Position numbers and translations under genes: made by a program
Assembly (NCBI RefSeq): GCF_025148445.1
Contig: NZ_CP102270.1
Coordinates: 1,909,001 to 1,973,000, forward strand
Length of the DNA: 64,000 nucleotides
Reading direction: 5' to 3'
DNA from: Eshraghiella crossota
GTDB taxonomy: Bacteria; Bacillota; Clostridia; Lachnospirales; Lachnospiraceae
In this document: in pieces, positions 8,744 through 19,217 of the stretch
Position numbering within the stretch: position 1 is the first letter of the stretch
Layout of the letters: each line of letters starts with the position of its first letter
Notes under the pieces: model-generated
The model's database searches: none
What the model was told of the DNA's origin: nothing
Seen by the model: the letters and a program-made list of their open reading frames with translations, nothing else

Positions 8744-8744
<1 letters not shown>
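7194..8744 (-). CDS. hsdS: Type I restriction-modification specificity subunit, expressed copy
   Basis: The 516-residue protein has the usual S layout: conserved head (1-65, KILDLAIRGKLVPQDPN), first recognition domain (about 85-235, ending VPVPPVEEQQ), a central copy of the same conserved repeat (about 265-330) and a second recognition domain (about 345-495, ending IPLPPLMEQK). It directs the HsdM/HsdR complex to a two-part target. Its ATG shares one base with the TAA of hsdM (TAATG), indicating coupled translation in the hsdR-hsdM-hsdS operon. It is the only hsdS copy with head and promoter. The head and the central repeat are each followed by a recombination site (8533-8553 and 7743-7769), so the two recognition domains are exchangeable modules. 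Confidence 0.92.
7743..7769 (-). repeat. Recombination site, position-2 type, in expressed hsdS
   Basis: On the minus strand it reads GGTGA then TGATAA (7764-7759), with spacer CTCTTA and TTATGAGAAG. It pairs with 5212-5234 (21 bases) and with 6712-6727 (16 bases), both in inverted orientation. Confidence 0.75.
8533..8553 (-). repeat. Recombination site, position-1 type, in expressed hsdS
   Basis: On the minus strand it reads TGATAA (8553-8548), spacer TTTACA, TTATGAGAA. It is an exact inverted match of 4434-4454 and lies just after codon 64, at the edge of the fixed head. Confidence 0.75.
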
Positions 8745-10174
<1,430 letters not shown>

Positions 10175-12928
10175 TTAAGCCGCCTTTAATAAAAATTTAG
10201 ATAAAGTAACAAGTTCCGTTTTAAGTGACGGAGCTCCAAAAGTTTTTATTGCTTTTCTCCATAAATCAGTATCAATTTCATTCAATTCATTGATACTGAT
10301 ATAACCATCATTTATTATATAATCCGCAATATGCTTCATAATATCTTTCTTGTCTTCTGTAAGAGTACGCTGAGCTTGCCCGCAATAAAGAGTAAATCTT
10401 TGTGAATATCCTTTAAGCAAGCTGATGAGTTTAGGATTCTTTTTATATGCATAGCGAACAATCTGAATTAAGTTCGTCAATGCATTTGTATTTTGGCTAA
10501 TATCCAATTCATCAACATTACTGTCTGTATCCAAGAGCTTATAGTTCCCCCATATTTTTGTTGGGGTAAATGAACGATTTTCAGACAGTAATCTTTCTTG
10601 AAGTTCCAAAAGCATTGAATGAGTAATAACAGTATCTTCGGAATTATAAATTATACGAAGTGCTTCTATACTGTCGGCGTTTTCAGTAATATATTTTTCA
10701 AAATTTTCAATAAACGAAAGTGCTTGTTCTTGTGAAAAGCCTTTTTCAATTAACTTGTCCTCATCCGGTGAAACCGCATAATATCCTCTATGTAATTCAA
10801 GCAATTTTTTTCTTGCACCAAGATTGGTAATCAAACAAGAAATGAGATTATTTCTTGCGCCGTTTTTGCTTGATACACTTTCAAATGGCGGCAATATATT
10901 TTTTGATAATGCCTCATTTATATTGAATGCAAGTTCCTTTGGCGAAAAATTGTAATTTGAAATAAATGTCTTTAGATGATGTCCAAATAAAGCATTTTCT
11001 TCGTATCTATGATTTATAGTTGCACAATAATCACGCAATAATGCCAAATTATCATCACTAACATAACCATGAGAAAGATATTCCAGAAGTTGTTCTAATT
11101 TTGGAGTTTTATTCTTCTGTCCACCCTTTCCGTTTCCTGCTTTTGGAATTTGTTTATCGTGTTCGGTTACACCAATAGCATCAACAATATAAAAACAATC
11201 TTTTGTTGTAGCATTTGGAGTGACTTCTCTCAACTTATCATCACTTATTACACGACAGCCTCTGCCTTTCATCTGAGTATAAAGAACATCGGAATTGACA
11301 TCTCTCATAAAGAAAACAACTTCCAAAGGTTTAACATCTGTACCGGTTGCTACCAAAGTTACAGTAACGGCAATTCTAAACTCTTTATTTGTTCGGAACT
11401 CTCTAATAAGTGCATCAGTGTCTCCGGCAGAATATGTTATTTTCTGCACAAATTTTTCAGGAATGATACTATCATCAAAATTTTGGGCAAATACTTCTTT
11501 TACAATATTCACTATTTCAGTAGCGTGATGGTCATCTTTTGCAAAGATAAGAGTTTTCGGTATATAATTCCAAGACACTTTACGCTCTGGGAATAAATCG
11601 GTATAAATAGATTTTTTAAATTCTTCTAAATTTAACCGAATTTGTTCCGGACTTACAATTGAACGGTCAAGTTGTGCTTCAGTGTAATCGATACGTTTAT
11701 TTGAAATATAAAAGTCCACTTTTTTACCGTTACGAGTGGTTTCAATAACAGTAGCTCCTTTTTCAATAGCACCGCCGTGCTCCGTCTGTTCAGTCTTTAT
11801 TCTATAAACACGATTTGGAACATTAACGCCATCAACAATAGAATCTTCATAGGTGTATTTTTCAATGATATTGTTATTAAAAAACGCATATGCTTCTGGT
11901 TTTGGTGTTGCTGTCAATCCAAGTATTTTTGCGTCTTTAAAATATTTAAGGACAGATTGCCACTTCCCATAAATAGAGCGATGGCATTCGTCAACAATAA
12001 TAAATTGAAAATGGTCCGGAGACAATTTGAGATTATTACCTAATTTAACTTCAGGTTCATCTTTTTCATCAGAAATAAAAGATTTGTCATCCTCTTCATC
12101 TTCATCAATATCATCTATCTTTTGACCGGTTAAAACCGCAAACAACTTTTGAATAGTCGAAATAACTATATCACTGTTAATTTTATCCGGTTTAGTCAGT
12201 CTGTTTATTGTATATAAATCATTTAGTGGTTGTTGTTTCTCTGTTCTGTCAAATAATTTAAATTCTGTTTCTGCTTGACGAGCAAGGTTGTTTCTGTCAG
12301 CTAAAAACAAAACTCTTCTAGTTTGTGTATAATTCAACTGCCTATATGCCGCAAGGCAAGCAAGATATGTTTTGCCCGAACCGGTAGCAAGTACAGCAAG
12401 TGCTTTTTTTTGACCTTTTCTAATTGAATTTTCAAAATTAACTTCTGCTTCATATTGACAATTGCGAAGTCCCTTTTCTTCTATTCGAGGCAAAGCACCA
12501 TATTCGGATTTCATTTCTATAAGCTGCAACATTTTTTTAGGCGAATGCATCTCTGTAAGTTCAATGTAGTCTCCATCGGAATCAGTTAACATATTTTTAA
12601 ATAGAATTTTATTGCCATTTGCAAGATAAACAAGAGGAATCAAATTATCAAACCAAGTACCGTACCAATTCTTTGGAGTCACAGCATAATTTTCTGCTTG
12701 TTTAGCTACATCTATTCCAAGAGATTTTTCTTCTTTCTTTGCTTCTATAACTGCAATTGCTTTATTATCAACAAAAAGAAGATAATCACTTTCTTTGCCA
12801 CCCTGCATTAGTGCTTCTTTGACTGCCAATGAAAGATTAGGAATATATTCATCTCGTGAAACAATATTCCAACCAGAATCCATAAGTTGTTTATCTATTT
12901 TTACTCTTGCTTTTTCTTCAGGTAACAT
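10175..12928 (-). CDS. hsdR: Type I restriction enzyme R (motor-nuclease) subunit
   Basis: The 917-residue protein has an N-terminal endonuclease domain with a D-E-K pattern (DYLLFVDNKAIAVIEAKK, residues 48-65), Walker A ATGSGKT at 181-187, DECH at 313-316, LTATP at 338-342, a second helicase lobe, and an EcoEI-type C-terminal part. It moves DNA and cuts unmethylated DNA at a distance. The family and the length are typical. AAGGGGG lies 8 bases before the ATG. It is the first gene of the hsdR-hsdM-hsdS operon. An acidic insert (IDEDEEDDKSF, about 273-283) lies between the Walker motifs, in a loop that varies in the family. Confidence 0.95.
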   Translation of the reverse strand: MLPEEKARVKIDKQLMDSGWNIVSRDEYIPNLSLAVKEALMQGGKESDYLLFVDNKAIAVIEAKKEEKSLGIDVAKQAENYAVTPKNWYGTWFDNLIPLVYLANGNKILFKNMLTDSDGDYIELTEMHSPKKMLQLIEMKSEYGALPRIEEKGLRNCQYEAEVNFENSIRKGQKKALAVLATGSGKTYLACLAAYRQLNYTQTRRVLFLADRNNLARQAETEFKLFDRTEKQQPLNDLYTINRLTKPDKINSDIVISTIQKLFAVLTGQKIDDIDEDEEDDKSFISDEKDEPEVKLGNNLKLSPDHFQFIIVDECHRSIYGKWQSVLKYFKDAKILGLTATPKPEAYAFFNNNIIEKYTYEDSIVDGVNVPNRVYRIKTEQTEHGGAIEKGATVIETTRNGKKVDFYISNKRIDYTEAQLDRSIVSPEQIRLNLEEFKKSIYTDLFPERKVSWNYIPKTLIFAKDDHHATEIVNIVKEVFAQNFDDSIIPEKFVQKITYSAGDTDALIREFRTNKEFRIAVTVTLVATGTDVKPLEVVFFMRDVNSDVLYTQMKGRGCRVISDDKLREVTPNATTKDCFYIVDAIGVTEHDKQIPKAGNGKGGQKNKTPKLEQLLEYLSHGYVSDDNLALLRDYCATINHRYEENALFGHHLKTFISNYNFSPKELAFNINEALSKNILPPFESVSSKNGARNNLISCLITNLGARKKLLELHRGYYAVSPDEDKLIEKGFSQEQALSFIENFEKYITENADSIEALRIIYNSEDTVITHSMLLELQERLLSENRSFTPTKIWGNYKLLDTDSNVDELDISQNTNALTNLIQIVRYAYKKNPKLISLLKGYSQRFTLYCGQAQRTLTEDKKDIMKHIADYIINDGYISINELNEIDTDLWRKAIKTFGAPSLKTELVTLSKFLLKAA

Positions 12929-13116
12929 ATTATTATCCCCCTTGATATTTTTGCTTCCTAATAGTTAAAATTATCAGAAGTTAAATTAAGCAGTACAGCT
13001 TGCCTTATTGCATAAATTTCCAACATTATTGTAGCATATTCAAGGGCAAAATAAAATAAATAAAATTGTATATACTCTATATTCAGCAACCATTCTCCAA
13101 CGTGCTCTAATCTCTC

Positions 13117-14205
13117 TTACAGGCCTACCGCGTCCACTCCGTGAACAGCTTCTTCATGGGTGAACTTTTCATATTCAAGCTGGCTTATAAGTTCATCTCT
13201 TGACATTGGCACCGATTCCATGTAGGATTGCGCTTTAATGACAGCCTGTGCCATCCAGTCGCCACCACAGTTATCTATAGCATACCGGACTTCATCAGAT
13301 GTGAATTCTTCGTATTCAAGTTGTTCCGTAAGACCAAGTTTAGAAAATCCCATATTGCTTCCCAGGTAAGACTTGGCAGACATAAGTGCCTGTTTTTTCC
13401 AGTCGGCACCGCAATTGTCAAGGGCGTACTGTATCTGATTTGCATCATATCCCTCATATTCAAGCTGACCTTTGAGACTTTCTTTTGAAAAACCACCCAT
13501 ATCCAGATAACTTTTTGCACTCTTTAATGCATTGGATTCGCCGGCCGATACATTAGAGGCAGGAGTTGTCGGCTGGGCAGCAGGTTTGGTAGCTGGTGGT
13601 GCAGGTTGTTCTGCAGGCTGCTTTGCAGGCTGTTCTGCAGGTTTCTCTACAGGCTGTTTTGCGGGTTGGTTTACAGGCTCATTGGGCGTATTCTGATTGC
13701 CATTGATCAGATTAATCTTATCAACGTATACAGCCGGAATTGATATAGTCTGTCCGAGAACCGATTCATACTGGAAAATGCCTACTGACGTTCCATAAAT
13801 TTCAATATTATCATCTTCAAGAATACGGCTTGTTGTTATTTCTGGATCATAGCCTATAAGAATCACCTTATCGTAGTCTCCGTCAACGGCAAGGCGGATC
13901 TGATTCTCATCATCTCCTTCCATAAGCTGGACAACCTCTCCTGTAAAATATACAAGTTTTCCCTCATAATCCTTTGGATTACGGGAAATGTTATCGAATG
14001 TAATTCCTGTCTTATAATCACTATCGCTGTATGTCTGTCTCTCAGAAGATTCAGTTATATCTTCTGCCGTTGTAGAATACTCAGTCTTATTCTTTTTGTG
14101 TGTTGTAGTCTCCTCTTCAGATTCATTAAAAGTTGCTGTTTTGCCACATGCCCATAACATGCAGCATGCAATAATCGTTAATAACAATACTGACAATTTC
14201 TTCAT
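13117..14205 (-). CDS. Ltp-family surface lipoprotein with three C-terminal repeats
   Basis: The ATG at 14205 is preferred over one at 14220 because GGAGG lies at the right distance from it. The signal peptide ends in the lipobox LWAC. A middle domain (about 60-175) of unknown fold is followed by a Pro/Lys/Ala/Gln-rich linker (KPAEQPAKQPAEQPAPP) and three copies of a repeat of about 45 residues containing SAKSYL, LxxQLEYE and a D-N-C-G-x-D-W turn. This repeat is that of Ltp/host-surface lipoproteins, known from a phage lipoprotein that blocks DNA entry of related phages. It stands alone next to the type I system with AT-rich DNA around it. A role in superinfection exclusion is possible, but chromosomal paralogues with unknown roles are common. 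Confidence 0.75.
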   Translation of the reverse strand: MKKLSVLLLTIIACCMLWACGKTATFNESEEETTTHKKNKTEYSTTAEDITESSERQTYSDSDYKTGITFDNISRNPKDYEGKLVYFTGEVVQLMEGDDENQIRLAVDGDYDKVILIGYDPEITTSRILEDDNIEIYGTSVGIFQYESVLGQTISIPAVYVDKINLINGNQNTPNEPVNQPAKQPVEKPAEQPAKQPAEQPAPPATKPAAQPTTPASNVSAGESNALKSAKSYLDMGGFSKESLKGQLEYEGYDANQIQYALDNCGADWKKQALMSAKSYLGSNMGFSKLGLTEQLEYEEFTSDEVRYAIDNCGGDWMAQAVIKAQSYMESVPMSRDELISQLEYEKFTHEEAVHGVDAVGL

Positions 14206-14351
14206 AATAGTTACCTCCATAATAAAATTGATGTTGCTCCCACCAGCCCCTTGATTTATTCATATTTTATCATTTTTACCTGTCCCAAAAAAAGGACTGG
14301 CAAATCTAAGGTAATACGCAAAGTTACAGTATAGGAAAAAGTGTGAATACA

Positions 14352-14360
14352 TGTTATAAT
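14352..14360 (+). promoter_or_regulatory. Extended -10 promoter for the rhomboid gene
   Basis: TGTTATAAT (14352-14360) is a consensus extended -10 element. No good -35 is seen at the expected distance. Transcription would begin near 14367, leaving a very short leader of about 18 bases. Confidence 0.5.
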
Positions 14361-14384
14361 ACCGGTAGTTAGTCTTAAAAGGAG

Positions 14385-14972
14385 ATGAAAACAATAAAAA
14401 AGAAATTCAGAATTACATTTAATGCACCGGTAGTATTAGGTTTAATTTTTATATGTTTTGCGGCAACACTACTGGGAGAAATTACAAAGGGTAGAAGCAC
14501 AGCATTATTTTTTATGACATATCACTCATCATTATTAAATCCTCTGACCTATATAAGGTTTATAACACATGTTTTTGGGCATGCAGGCTGGGAGCATTTT
14601 ATCGGTAATGCGACATATCTTTTATTATTAGGACCGGTATTAGAGGAAAAATACAAATCCAGAACATTAATTGAAATAATAATCATTACGGCACTGGTTA
14701 CCGGTATTATCAACTATATCTTTTTCCCTAATATTGCACTATGCGGAGCCAGCGGAATTGTCTTTGCCTTCATTATTCTGGCTTCATTTACCGGATTTAA
14801 AGATGGTGAAATTCCTCTGACATTTATTCTTGTTGCCACCATATATATAGGCCAGCAGATATATGACGGAATTACAGTTAATGATAATGTATCGCAAATG
14901 GCTCATATTACCGGCGGACTGGTAGGTTCAATAACAGGATATATTCTTAACAAAAAAACAGTAACCCAGTAA
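14385..14972 (+). CDS. Rhomboid-family intramembrane serine protease
   Basis: The 195-residue membrane protein has about six hydrophobic segments. The motif HVFGHAGWEHFIGN (about residues 62-75), the serine motif GASG (about 124-127) and a histidine in AHITGG (about 171) give the Ser-His pair and N-terminal HxxxN expected of active rhomboids. It would cut membrane proteins within the bilayer. The ATG lies directly next to GGAG with almost no spacing, so initiation may be weak or may use a nearby non-ATG codon. It is a single-gene unit between a promoter and a terminator. Confidence 0.88.
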   Translation: MKTIKKKFRITFNAPVVLGLIFICFAATLLGEITKGRSTALFFMTYHSSLLNPLTYIRFITHVFGHAGWEHFIGNATYLLLLGPVLEEKYKSRTLIEIIIITALVTGIINYIFFPNIALCGASGIVFAFIILASFTGFKDGEIPLTFILVATIYIGQQIYDGITVNDNVSQMAHITGGLVGSITGYILNKKTVTQ

Positions 14973-15012
14973 TTTACTGTCCTCACCTGCGTGGCAATAT
15001 GTTCCACATAAA

Positions 15013-15047
15013 GAAAACCGGGTCAGCTTTACGCCGACCCGGTCTTT
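15013..15047. terminator. Bidirectional intrinsic terminator
   Basis: ACCGGGTC (15017-15024) pairs with GACCCGGT (15035-15042), extended by further pairs towards the loop. TCTTTAT follows on the plus strand. It ends the rhomboid gene and possibly the convergent lipoprotein gene. Confidence 0.75.
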
Positions 15048-15097
15048 ATATTAAACGTTTCCTACACTTCATCCCTATAACTCTGCGGTTATGTACC

Positions 15098-16630
15098 TTA
15101 ACCAAATATTGCCTCTGCAAGTTCCTGCATAGTCATTCCGATATTCTCTAAATCTGACTTATATAAAGTAACTGAAAGGAAGTATCCATTATCCTTTGTA
15201 ATAACTGCACAATACTCTTCATTTTCGCTTGGTGACTTTACTCCCTTGAAAGTTCTTTTATAGAACTCGACTGTACCATTAGGTGTGTCAAGTGTATCTT
15301 CTAACTTTTCAATCTTGTCATATTCGTATTCGCTTTTATCGACTTTCCATTCATCACCTTCTATATAGTGTTTTACCCATCCTTCTGTATATGGGGTTAC
15401 CCACACAGAAATATCATCTGTTTTCATGACAAAACAGTTCTCATCAGTATACTCGTCATATACTTCAAATCCATCAACAAGGTTAACTTTTCCGATTACA
15501 TTTCCGTCGTAATCCTCAATTTCATATTTGCTCTTTTCGGATACATCTGAATCGTCTTTTTTATCATCTTTCTTTGAAGGTTTTACATCATCTTTGTCAG
15601 GAGTTGACTCTTCTTCATCTTTCTTATCATCTGAATCGTCTGCGTCCTTAATTTCATCCGGAAGCTCAACCTTAGTCTTGCCGAAATCGGAGAATTCAAA
15701 TGTAACGCTTGCTTCATTAATGCTTAATAAGTCTTTAACATTAACATCTTCTGTTGAAGATACTTCAAGAATCTTGCCGATGCAGCTCTTTAAATCAATT
15801 GAAATGGCTGTAATAGTGTCATTATCTCCGTCAATTGTTACTGTGATTGCCACATCTTCTAATAAATCAATAATTTTTGATATATCAAAATCTTCCTCTG
15901 AAACACTGCCTAAACCTGAAAGGCTGTTTTCGATAGCTGACTTAATATCATCTTCCTTATCGCCAAGAATTTTGTCAAAATCAAGCTTGGCTTCTACTGT
16001 GTAGATACCATTCTTTTCAGAAACTACATCTGCTGTTTTGATAAAATCTGTAATTGCTGTTACGCTACGTAAGCTTGCAATCACATCTGAAAGATTTGTA
16101 TCTGACTCTTCCTTCATCCATTTTTCGTCATCAAAATCATATTCATAGACATACGCTGTGTTGCCTTCTTTAACAAGATAAGTCTTGAGTTCATCGCTGT
16201 CTTCAGCAACATCAGGAATTTTTGCGTATGATTTTCCCTCTGCATAACCTGCTTCATCACAGATTTTAAGAGTTCCGTTTATGCCTGCCTTAGCTGATGA
16301 CTTAAGGTCTGATTCTTCAAGTTCGCCTTCTTTAATAGCTGACTCAATCATTTCTTCAGTCATTCCCTGCATAACAAGAGCCTGTTTTAAATCTAAATCA
16401 GCATCTAATTTTACATCGAATGATACTGTGAAGTTTTCTAAACCTTTTTTGTTATCTGCTACTGCTTTGACAAGGTCATCAGCACTCTTGCTGCCTTTTA
16501 CCGTGTCTTCTGAAGATTGGTTCTCACCTGTGCCAACCTTCACTTTCTTGCTGCCACATGCTGCCATACCGAGTGTAAGTGCAATACACATCATGGCTAC
16601 AAGAATTTTTTTAAATAATCCTTTTTTCAT
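15098..16630 (-). CDS. Predicted acidic lipoprotein of unknown function
   Basis: The ATG at 16630 has AAAGGAG 8 bases before it, better than an upstream ATG, and gives 510 residues. A signal peptide ends in the lipobox GMAAC. Residues about 40-330 form a beta-rich domain with many Asp and Ser residues, similar in style to lipoproteins that hold a lipid-binding fold, though I cannot assign a family. A highly charged linker with DKKDEE and SKKDDKKDD (about 345-375) leads to a second domain of about 130 residues containing WVTPYTEGWVKHYIEG. It is expected on the outer face of the membrane. It is monocistronic by position. Confidence 0.7.
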   Translation of the reverse strand: MKKGLFKKILVAMMCIALTLGMAACGSKKVKVGTGENQSSEDTVKGSKSADDLVKAVADNKKGLENFTVSFDVKLDADLDLKQALVMQGMTEEMIESAIKEGELEESDLKSSAKAGINGTLKICDEAGYAEGKSYAKIPDVAEDSDELKTYLVKEGNTAYVYEYDFDDEKWMKEESDTNLSDVIASLRSVTAITDFIKTADVVSEKNGIYTVEAKLDFDKILGDKEDDIKSAIENSLSGLGSVSEEDFDISKIIDLLEDVAITVTIDGDNDTITAISIDLKSCIGKILEVSSTEDVNVKDLLSINEASVTFEFSDFGKTKVELPDEIKDADDSDDKKDEEESTPDKDDVKPSKKDDKKDDSDVSEKSKYEIEDYDGNVIGKVNLVDGFEVYDEYTDENCFVMKTDDISVWVTPYTEGWVKHYIEGDEWKVDKSEYEYDKIEKLEDTLDTPNGTVEFYKRTFKGVKSPSENEEYCAVITKDNGYFLSVTLYKSDLENIGMTMQELAEAIFG

Positions 16631-16772
16631 TTTGTCTGCTCCTTTAAAAATTTTAACTTTTAAGGTATTAAAACCAAAGCACGTTCTGATTGTAGCACGG
16701 AAAATTTTACTAATCAATATACGTTTTAGCGAAATAAAGCATCCTATTTCCGATAAAATAGCATTTATTCAC

Positions 16773-16811
16773 AAAAAAAACTGCAGAAGAAGGGCATTTC
16801 CTCCTCTGCAG
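16773..16811 (-). terminator. Intrinsic terminator after the amidase gene
   Basis: On the minus strand CTGCAGAGGAGG pairs with CCTTCTTCTGCAG, with G-U pairs, and is followed by eight T residues. It serves the amidase gene immediately upstream on that strand. Confidence 0.75.
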
Positions 16812-16817
16812 CCGATA

Positions 16818-17669
16818 TCAGATTGTTATATAAGTATTATATTTTAATTTTCTTAATTTTCTTTCCATATCCACGGCATTATCAAGATTTTTGTATGCAC
16901 CTACCTGCACTTTATAGAGGTCATCCTGATAAATAATAAATGCGGGATACCCCATATCCAGCAACGGTTCCAAAAGTCGGTCCGCATTGTCACGGTTTCT
17001 GAAAGCCCCTACCTGGACACGGTATAATTTGTCACAGGTGCATCTGCTGCTTTCCCTGTCTTTTTCATACAATCCCTCGTATGGGTCTTTTATATTACTT
17101 TCATCCGGTGCAGGCTGTACATTATTATCCCTCGACGCTGTGCCGGAACCTATGGTTTTTAATATTCCATCGGCTATCGCCGCCGCTATCTGTTCAAATT
17201 CATCATCGAACTTCTCATTATCACTATCGTTGTTGATAAAGCCTGTTTCAATAAGCACCGCCGGCATATTGGTACGTTTAAGCACCACAAGATTAGGTCT
17301 TTCTATAATACCCAGGTCTTTAAAGCCCAGATCCGTAAGATTATCCAGTATATTTTCGGCGAGTTGTTCTTTCTCTCCGCCTTCACTGTAAATCAGCACC
17401 TGCACTCCGCTTGCGGCGTTGGGATTCTCTCCTGAATTTCTGTGAAATGATACAAAATAATCCGCTCCTGAATTATTGGCATCCGTTGCCTTTTTAAACG
17501 GTGTTTCATATATGTCGTTATCTCTTGTATAAAAAACATCCATGCCTTCATTTTTAAGGATATCTCCAACCGCCATGGCAAGCTTTAAGTTGTCATCTTT
17601 TTCACGTCTTCCGTTATACACCGCTCCCGGGTCACTTCCGCCATGTCCTGCATCTAAAGCAATAAGCAT
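16818..17669 (-). CDS. N-acetylmuramoyl-L-alanine amidase with SPOR domain
   Basis: The 283-residue enzyme cleaves the bond between muramic acid and the peptide in cell-wall peptidoglycan. Zinc ligands and catalytic glutamates of the Amidase_3 family are visible: DAGHGG (residues 6-11), the Glu of RREKD, SFHRN (about 74) and IETGF (about 141). The C-terminal 75 residues form a SPOR domain with two YRVQVGAF/YKVQVGAY half-repeats, which binds denuded glycan strands, often at division sites. The protein begins directly at the catalytic domain with no signal peptide, which is odd for a wall enzyme and recalls phage endolysins. GAGAGG precedes the ATG. Confidence 0.92.
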   Translation of the reverse strand: MLIALDAGHGGSDPGAVYNGRREKDDNLKLAMAVGDILKNEGMDVFYTRDNDIYETPFKKATDANNSGADYFVSFHRNSGENPNAASGVQVLIYSEGGEKEQLAENILDNLTDLGFKDLGIIERPNLVVLKRTNMPAVLIETGFINNDSDNEKFDDEFEQIAAAIADGILKTIGSGTASRDNNVQPAPDESNIKDPYEGLYEKDRESSRCTCDKLYRVQVGAFRNRDNADRLLEPLLDMGYPAFIIYQDDLYKVQVGAYKNLDNAVDMERKLRKLKYNTYITI

Positions 17670-17724
17670 AATATATACCTCTCTTTTTCATATGGTATAT
17701 ATTATGCCGGCAACGTCTTTATCT

Positions 17725-17844
17725 TTACATTTTTTTAATTAAAATAACTGTAATTACCACACTTGCTATCGCTATCAGTGACATTATGGTTATTGTTAAT
17801 GCTACTTTCTTTTTATATTTTTTTGCAACTTTTTCATCTATCAT
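17725..17844 (-). CDS. 39-residue single-span membrane protein
   Basis: A short frame begins at an ATG that shares its A with the TAA of folA (TAATG), and AAAGGA lies upstream inside folA. The product has a Lys-rich head (MIDEKVAKKYKKK), a hydrophobic span of about 20 residues and the tail LIKKM. The coupled start, basic flank and uninterrupted hydrophobic stretch suggest a real small membrane protein. I know no family for it. It sits between folA and the amidase gene in a same-strand run. Confidence 0.5.
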   Translation of the reverse strand: MIDEKVAKKYKKKVALTITIMSLIAIASVVITVILIKKM

Positions 17845-18335
17845 TAATTATTTTTCCTTTCATATTTTACAAATTCATATATAAGGTCAAAATATGTTCT
17901 TTCGTCGCTGGATTCTGTGATAACAAATCCTTCATCTTCCAGATTAGGGAAGTACGAATCTGCGTCATAAGCATAATCTATCTTAGTAATATGGGCTACG
18001 TCGCAAAGTGGAAGCATCTGCTTATATATGGAAGCACCGCCGATTACATATACGTCTTCATCGGCAAAATCTTTTGCCGCCTCAACGGCTTCTTCTATAC
18101 TGTGAACCACAATAGCTCCGTCAACCTTGTAATTCATATCTTTTGTTATTACAATATTGGTTCTGTTCTTTAAAGGGCGTTTATTAGGAAAACTTTCAAG
18201 GGTCTTGCGTCCCATAATTACGGCTTTGCCCGTTGTGGTCTCCCTGAACCATTTCTGATCCTCAGGAATTCTTACAAGAAGTTCGTTTTTGTATCCTATT
18301 GCCCAGTTTTTGTCTACTGCTGCGATTAAATTCAT
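17844..18335 (-). CDS. folA: Dihydrofolate reductase
   Basis: The 163-residue enzyme reduces dihydrofolate with NADPH. Its family signature is clear: LIAAVDKNWAIGYKNELL at the N-terminus, an acidic residue in RIPEDQKWFRETT, the NADPH-binding segment AVIMGRKTLESF, and YVIGGASIYKQ near residue 105. It lies 13 bases after thyA, the usual pairing, since thymidylate synthase makes the dihydrofolate that this enzyme recycles. Confidence 0.97.
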   Translation of the reverse strand: MNLIAAVDKNWAIGYKNELLVRIPEDQKWFRETTTGKAVIMGRKTLESFPNKRPLKNRTNIVITKDMNYKVDGAIVVHSIEEAVEAAKDFADEDVYVIGGASIYKQMLPLCDVAHITKIDYAYDADSYFPNLEDEGFVITESSDERTYFDLIYEFVKYERKNN

Positions 18336-18348
18336 AATATGTCCTTTC

Positions 18349-19197
18349 CTATATAGCTACAGGTATATTGGTGACCTGTGGTCCGGTTATATAATTATCT
18401 ACCGATACATCATCCCTTGTAAACTTGTAAAAATCTTTTACCTCGGGATTAAGATGGAACGTCGGTGCATCATAACATTCTCTTGATATAAGTTCCTCCA
18501 CAATAGGAATATGTCTGTCATATATGTGTGCATCTGCGATTACATGTACAAGTTCTCCCACCTGCATATCACATACCTGTGCCAGCATGTGCACAAGCAC
18601 CGCATACTGTGCAACATTCCAGTTATTGGCTGTGAGTATGTCCTGTGACCTCTGGTTAAGAATTGCGTTAAGCGTAAGCTTGTCTTCACCTTTTTTCTGG
18701 GTAACGTTAAAAGTCATGCTGTAGGCACATGGATATAAATTCATCTCATGTAAATCCTGGTGCACATATATATTAGTCATTATCCTTCTGCTGAAAGGAT
18801 TGTTCTTTAAATCATATATAACACGGTCTACCTGATCCATCATGCCTTCTTTATACCGGTGCTTTACGCCAAGCTGATAACCGTATGCTTTGCCGATTGA
18901 GCCGTTCTCGTCCGCCCATGCATCCCATATATGGCTGTGAAGGTCATGGATATTGTTGGATTTTTTCTGCCATATCCATAACAATTCGTCTGTTGCACTC
19001 TTAAGTGCTGTTTTTCTTAATGTAACAAGCGGAAATTCCTTGCTGAGATCATATCTGTTTACAACACCGAATTTTTTGATTGTATAAGCAGGAGTTCCGT
19101 CCTCCCAGTGTGGTCTTACTTTTTCACCCTCCGTACTTACACCGTTTTCAAGGATATCCTTACACATGTCTATAAAAACTTTATCTGCGTAGCTCAT
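18349..19197 (-). CDS. thyA: Thymidylate synthase (ThyA type)
   Basis: The enzyme methylates dUMP to dTMP using methylene-tetrahydrofolate. The nucleophile is the Cys in LYPCAYSMTFNV (about residue 157), preceded by the phosphate-binding FSRRI and followed by RSQDILTANNWNVAQYA. Two ATG codons are adjacent. The second (19197) has the better distance from AGGAGG, though 19200 is possible. It is in a run with hflX upstream and folA downstream. Confidence 0.97.
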   Translation of the reverse strand: MSYADKVFIDMCKDILENGVSTEGEKVRPHWEDGTPAYTIKKFGVVNRYDLSKEFPLVTLRKTALKSATDELLWIWQKKSNNIHDLHSHIWDAWADENGSIGKAYGYQLGVKHRYKEGMMDQVDRVIYDLKNNPFSRRIMTNIYVHQDLHEMNLYPCAYSMTFNVTQKKGEDKLTLNAILNQRSQDILTANNWNVAQYAVLVHMLAQVCDMQVGELVHVIADAHIYDRHIPIVEELISRECYDAPTFHLNPEVKDFYKFTRDDVSVDNYITGPQVTNIPVAI

Positions 19198-19217
19198 CAT
19201 TTCCTCCTGTTACTGCA

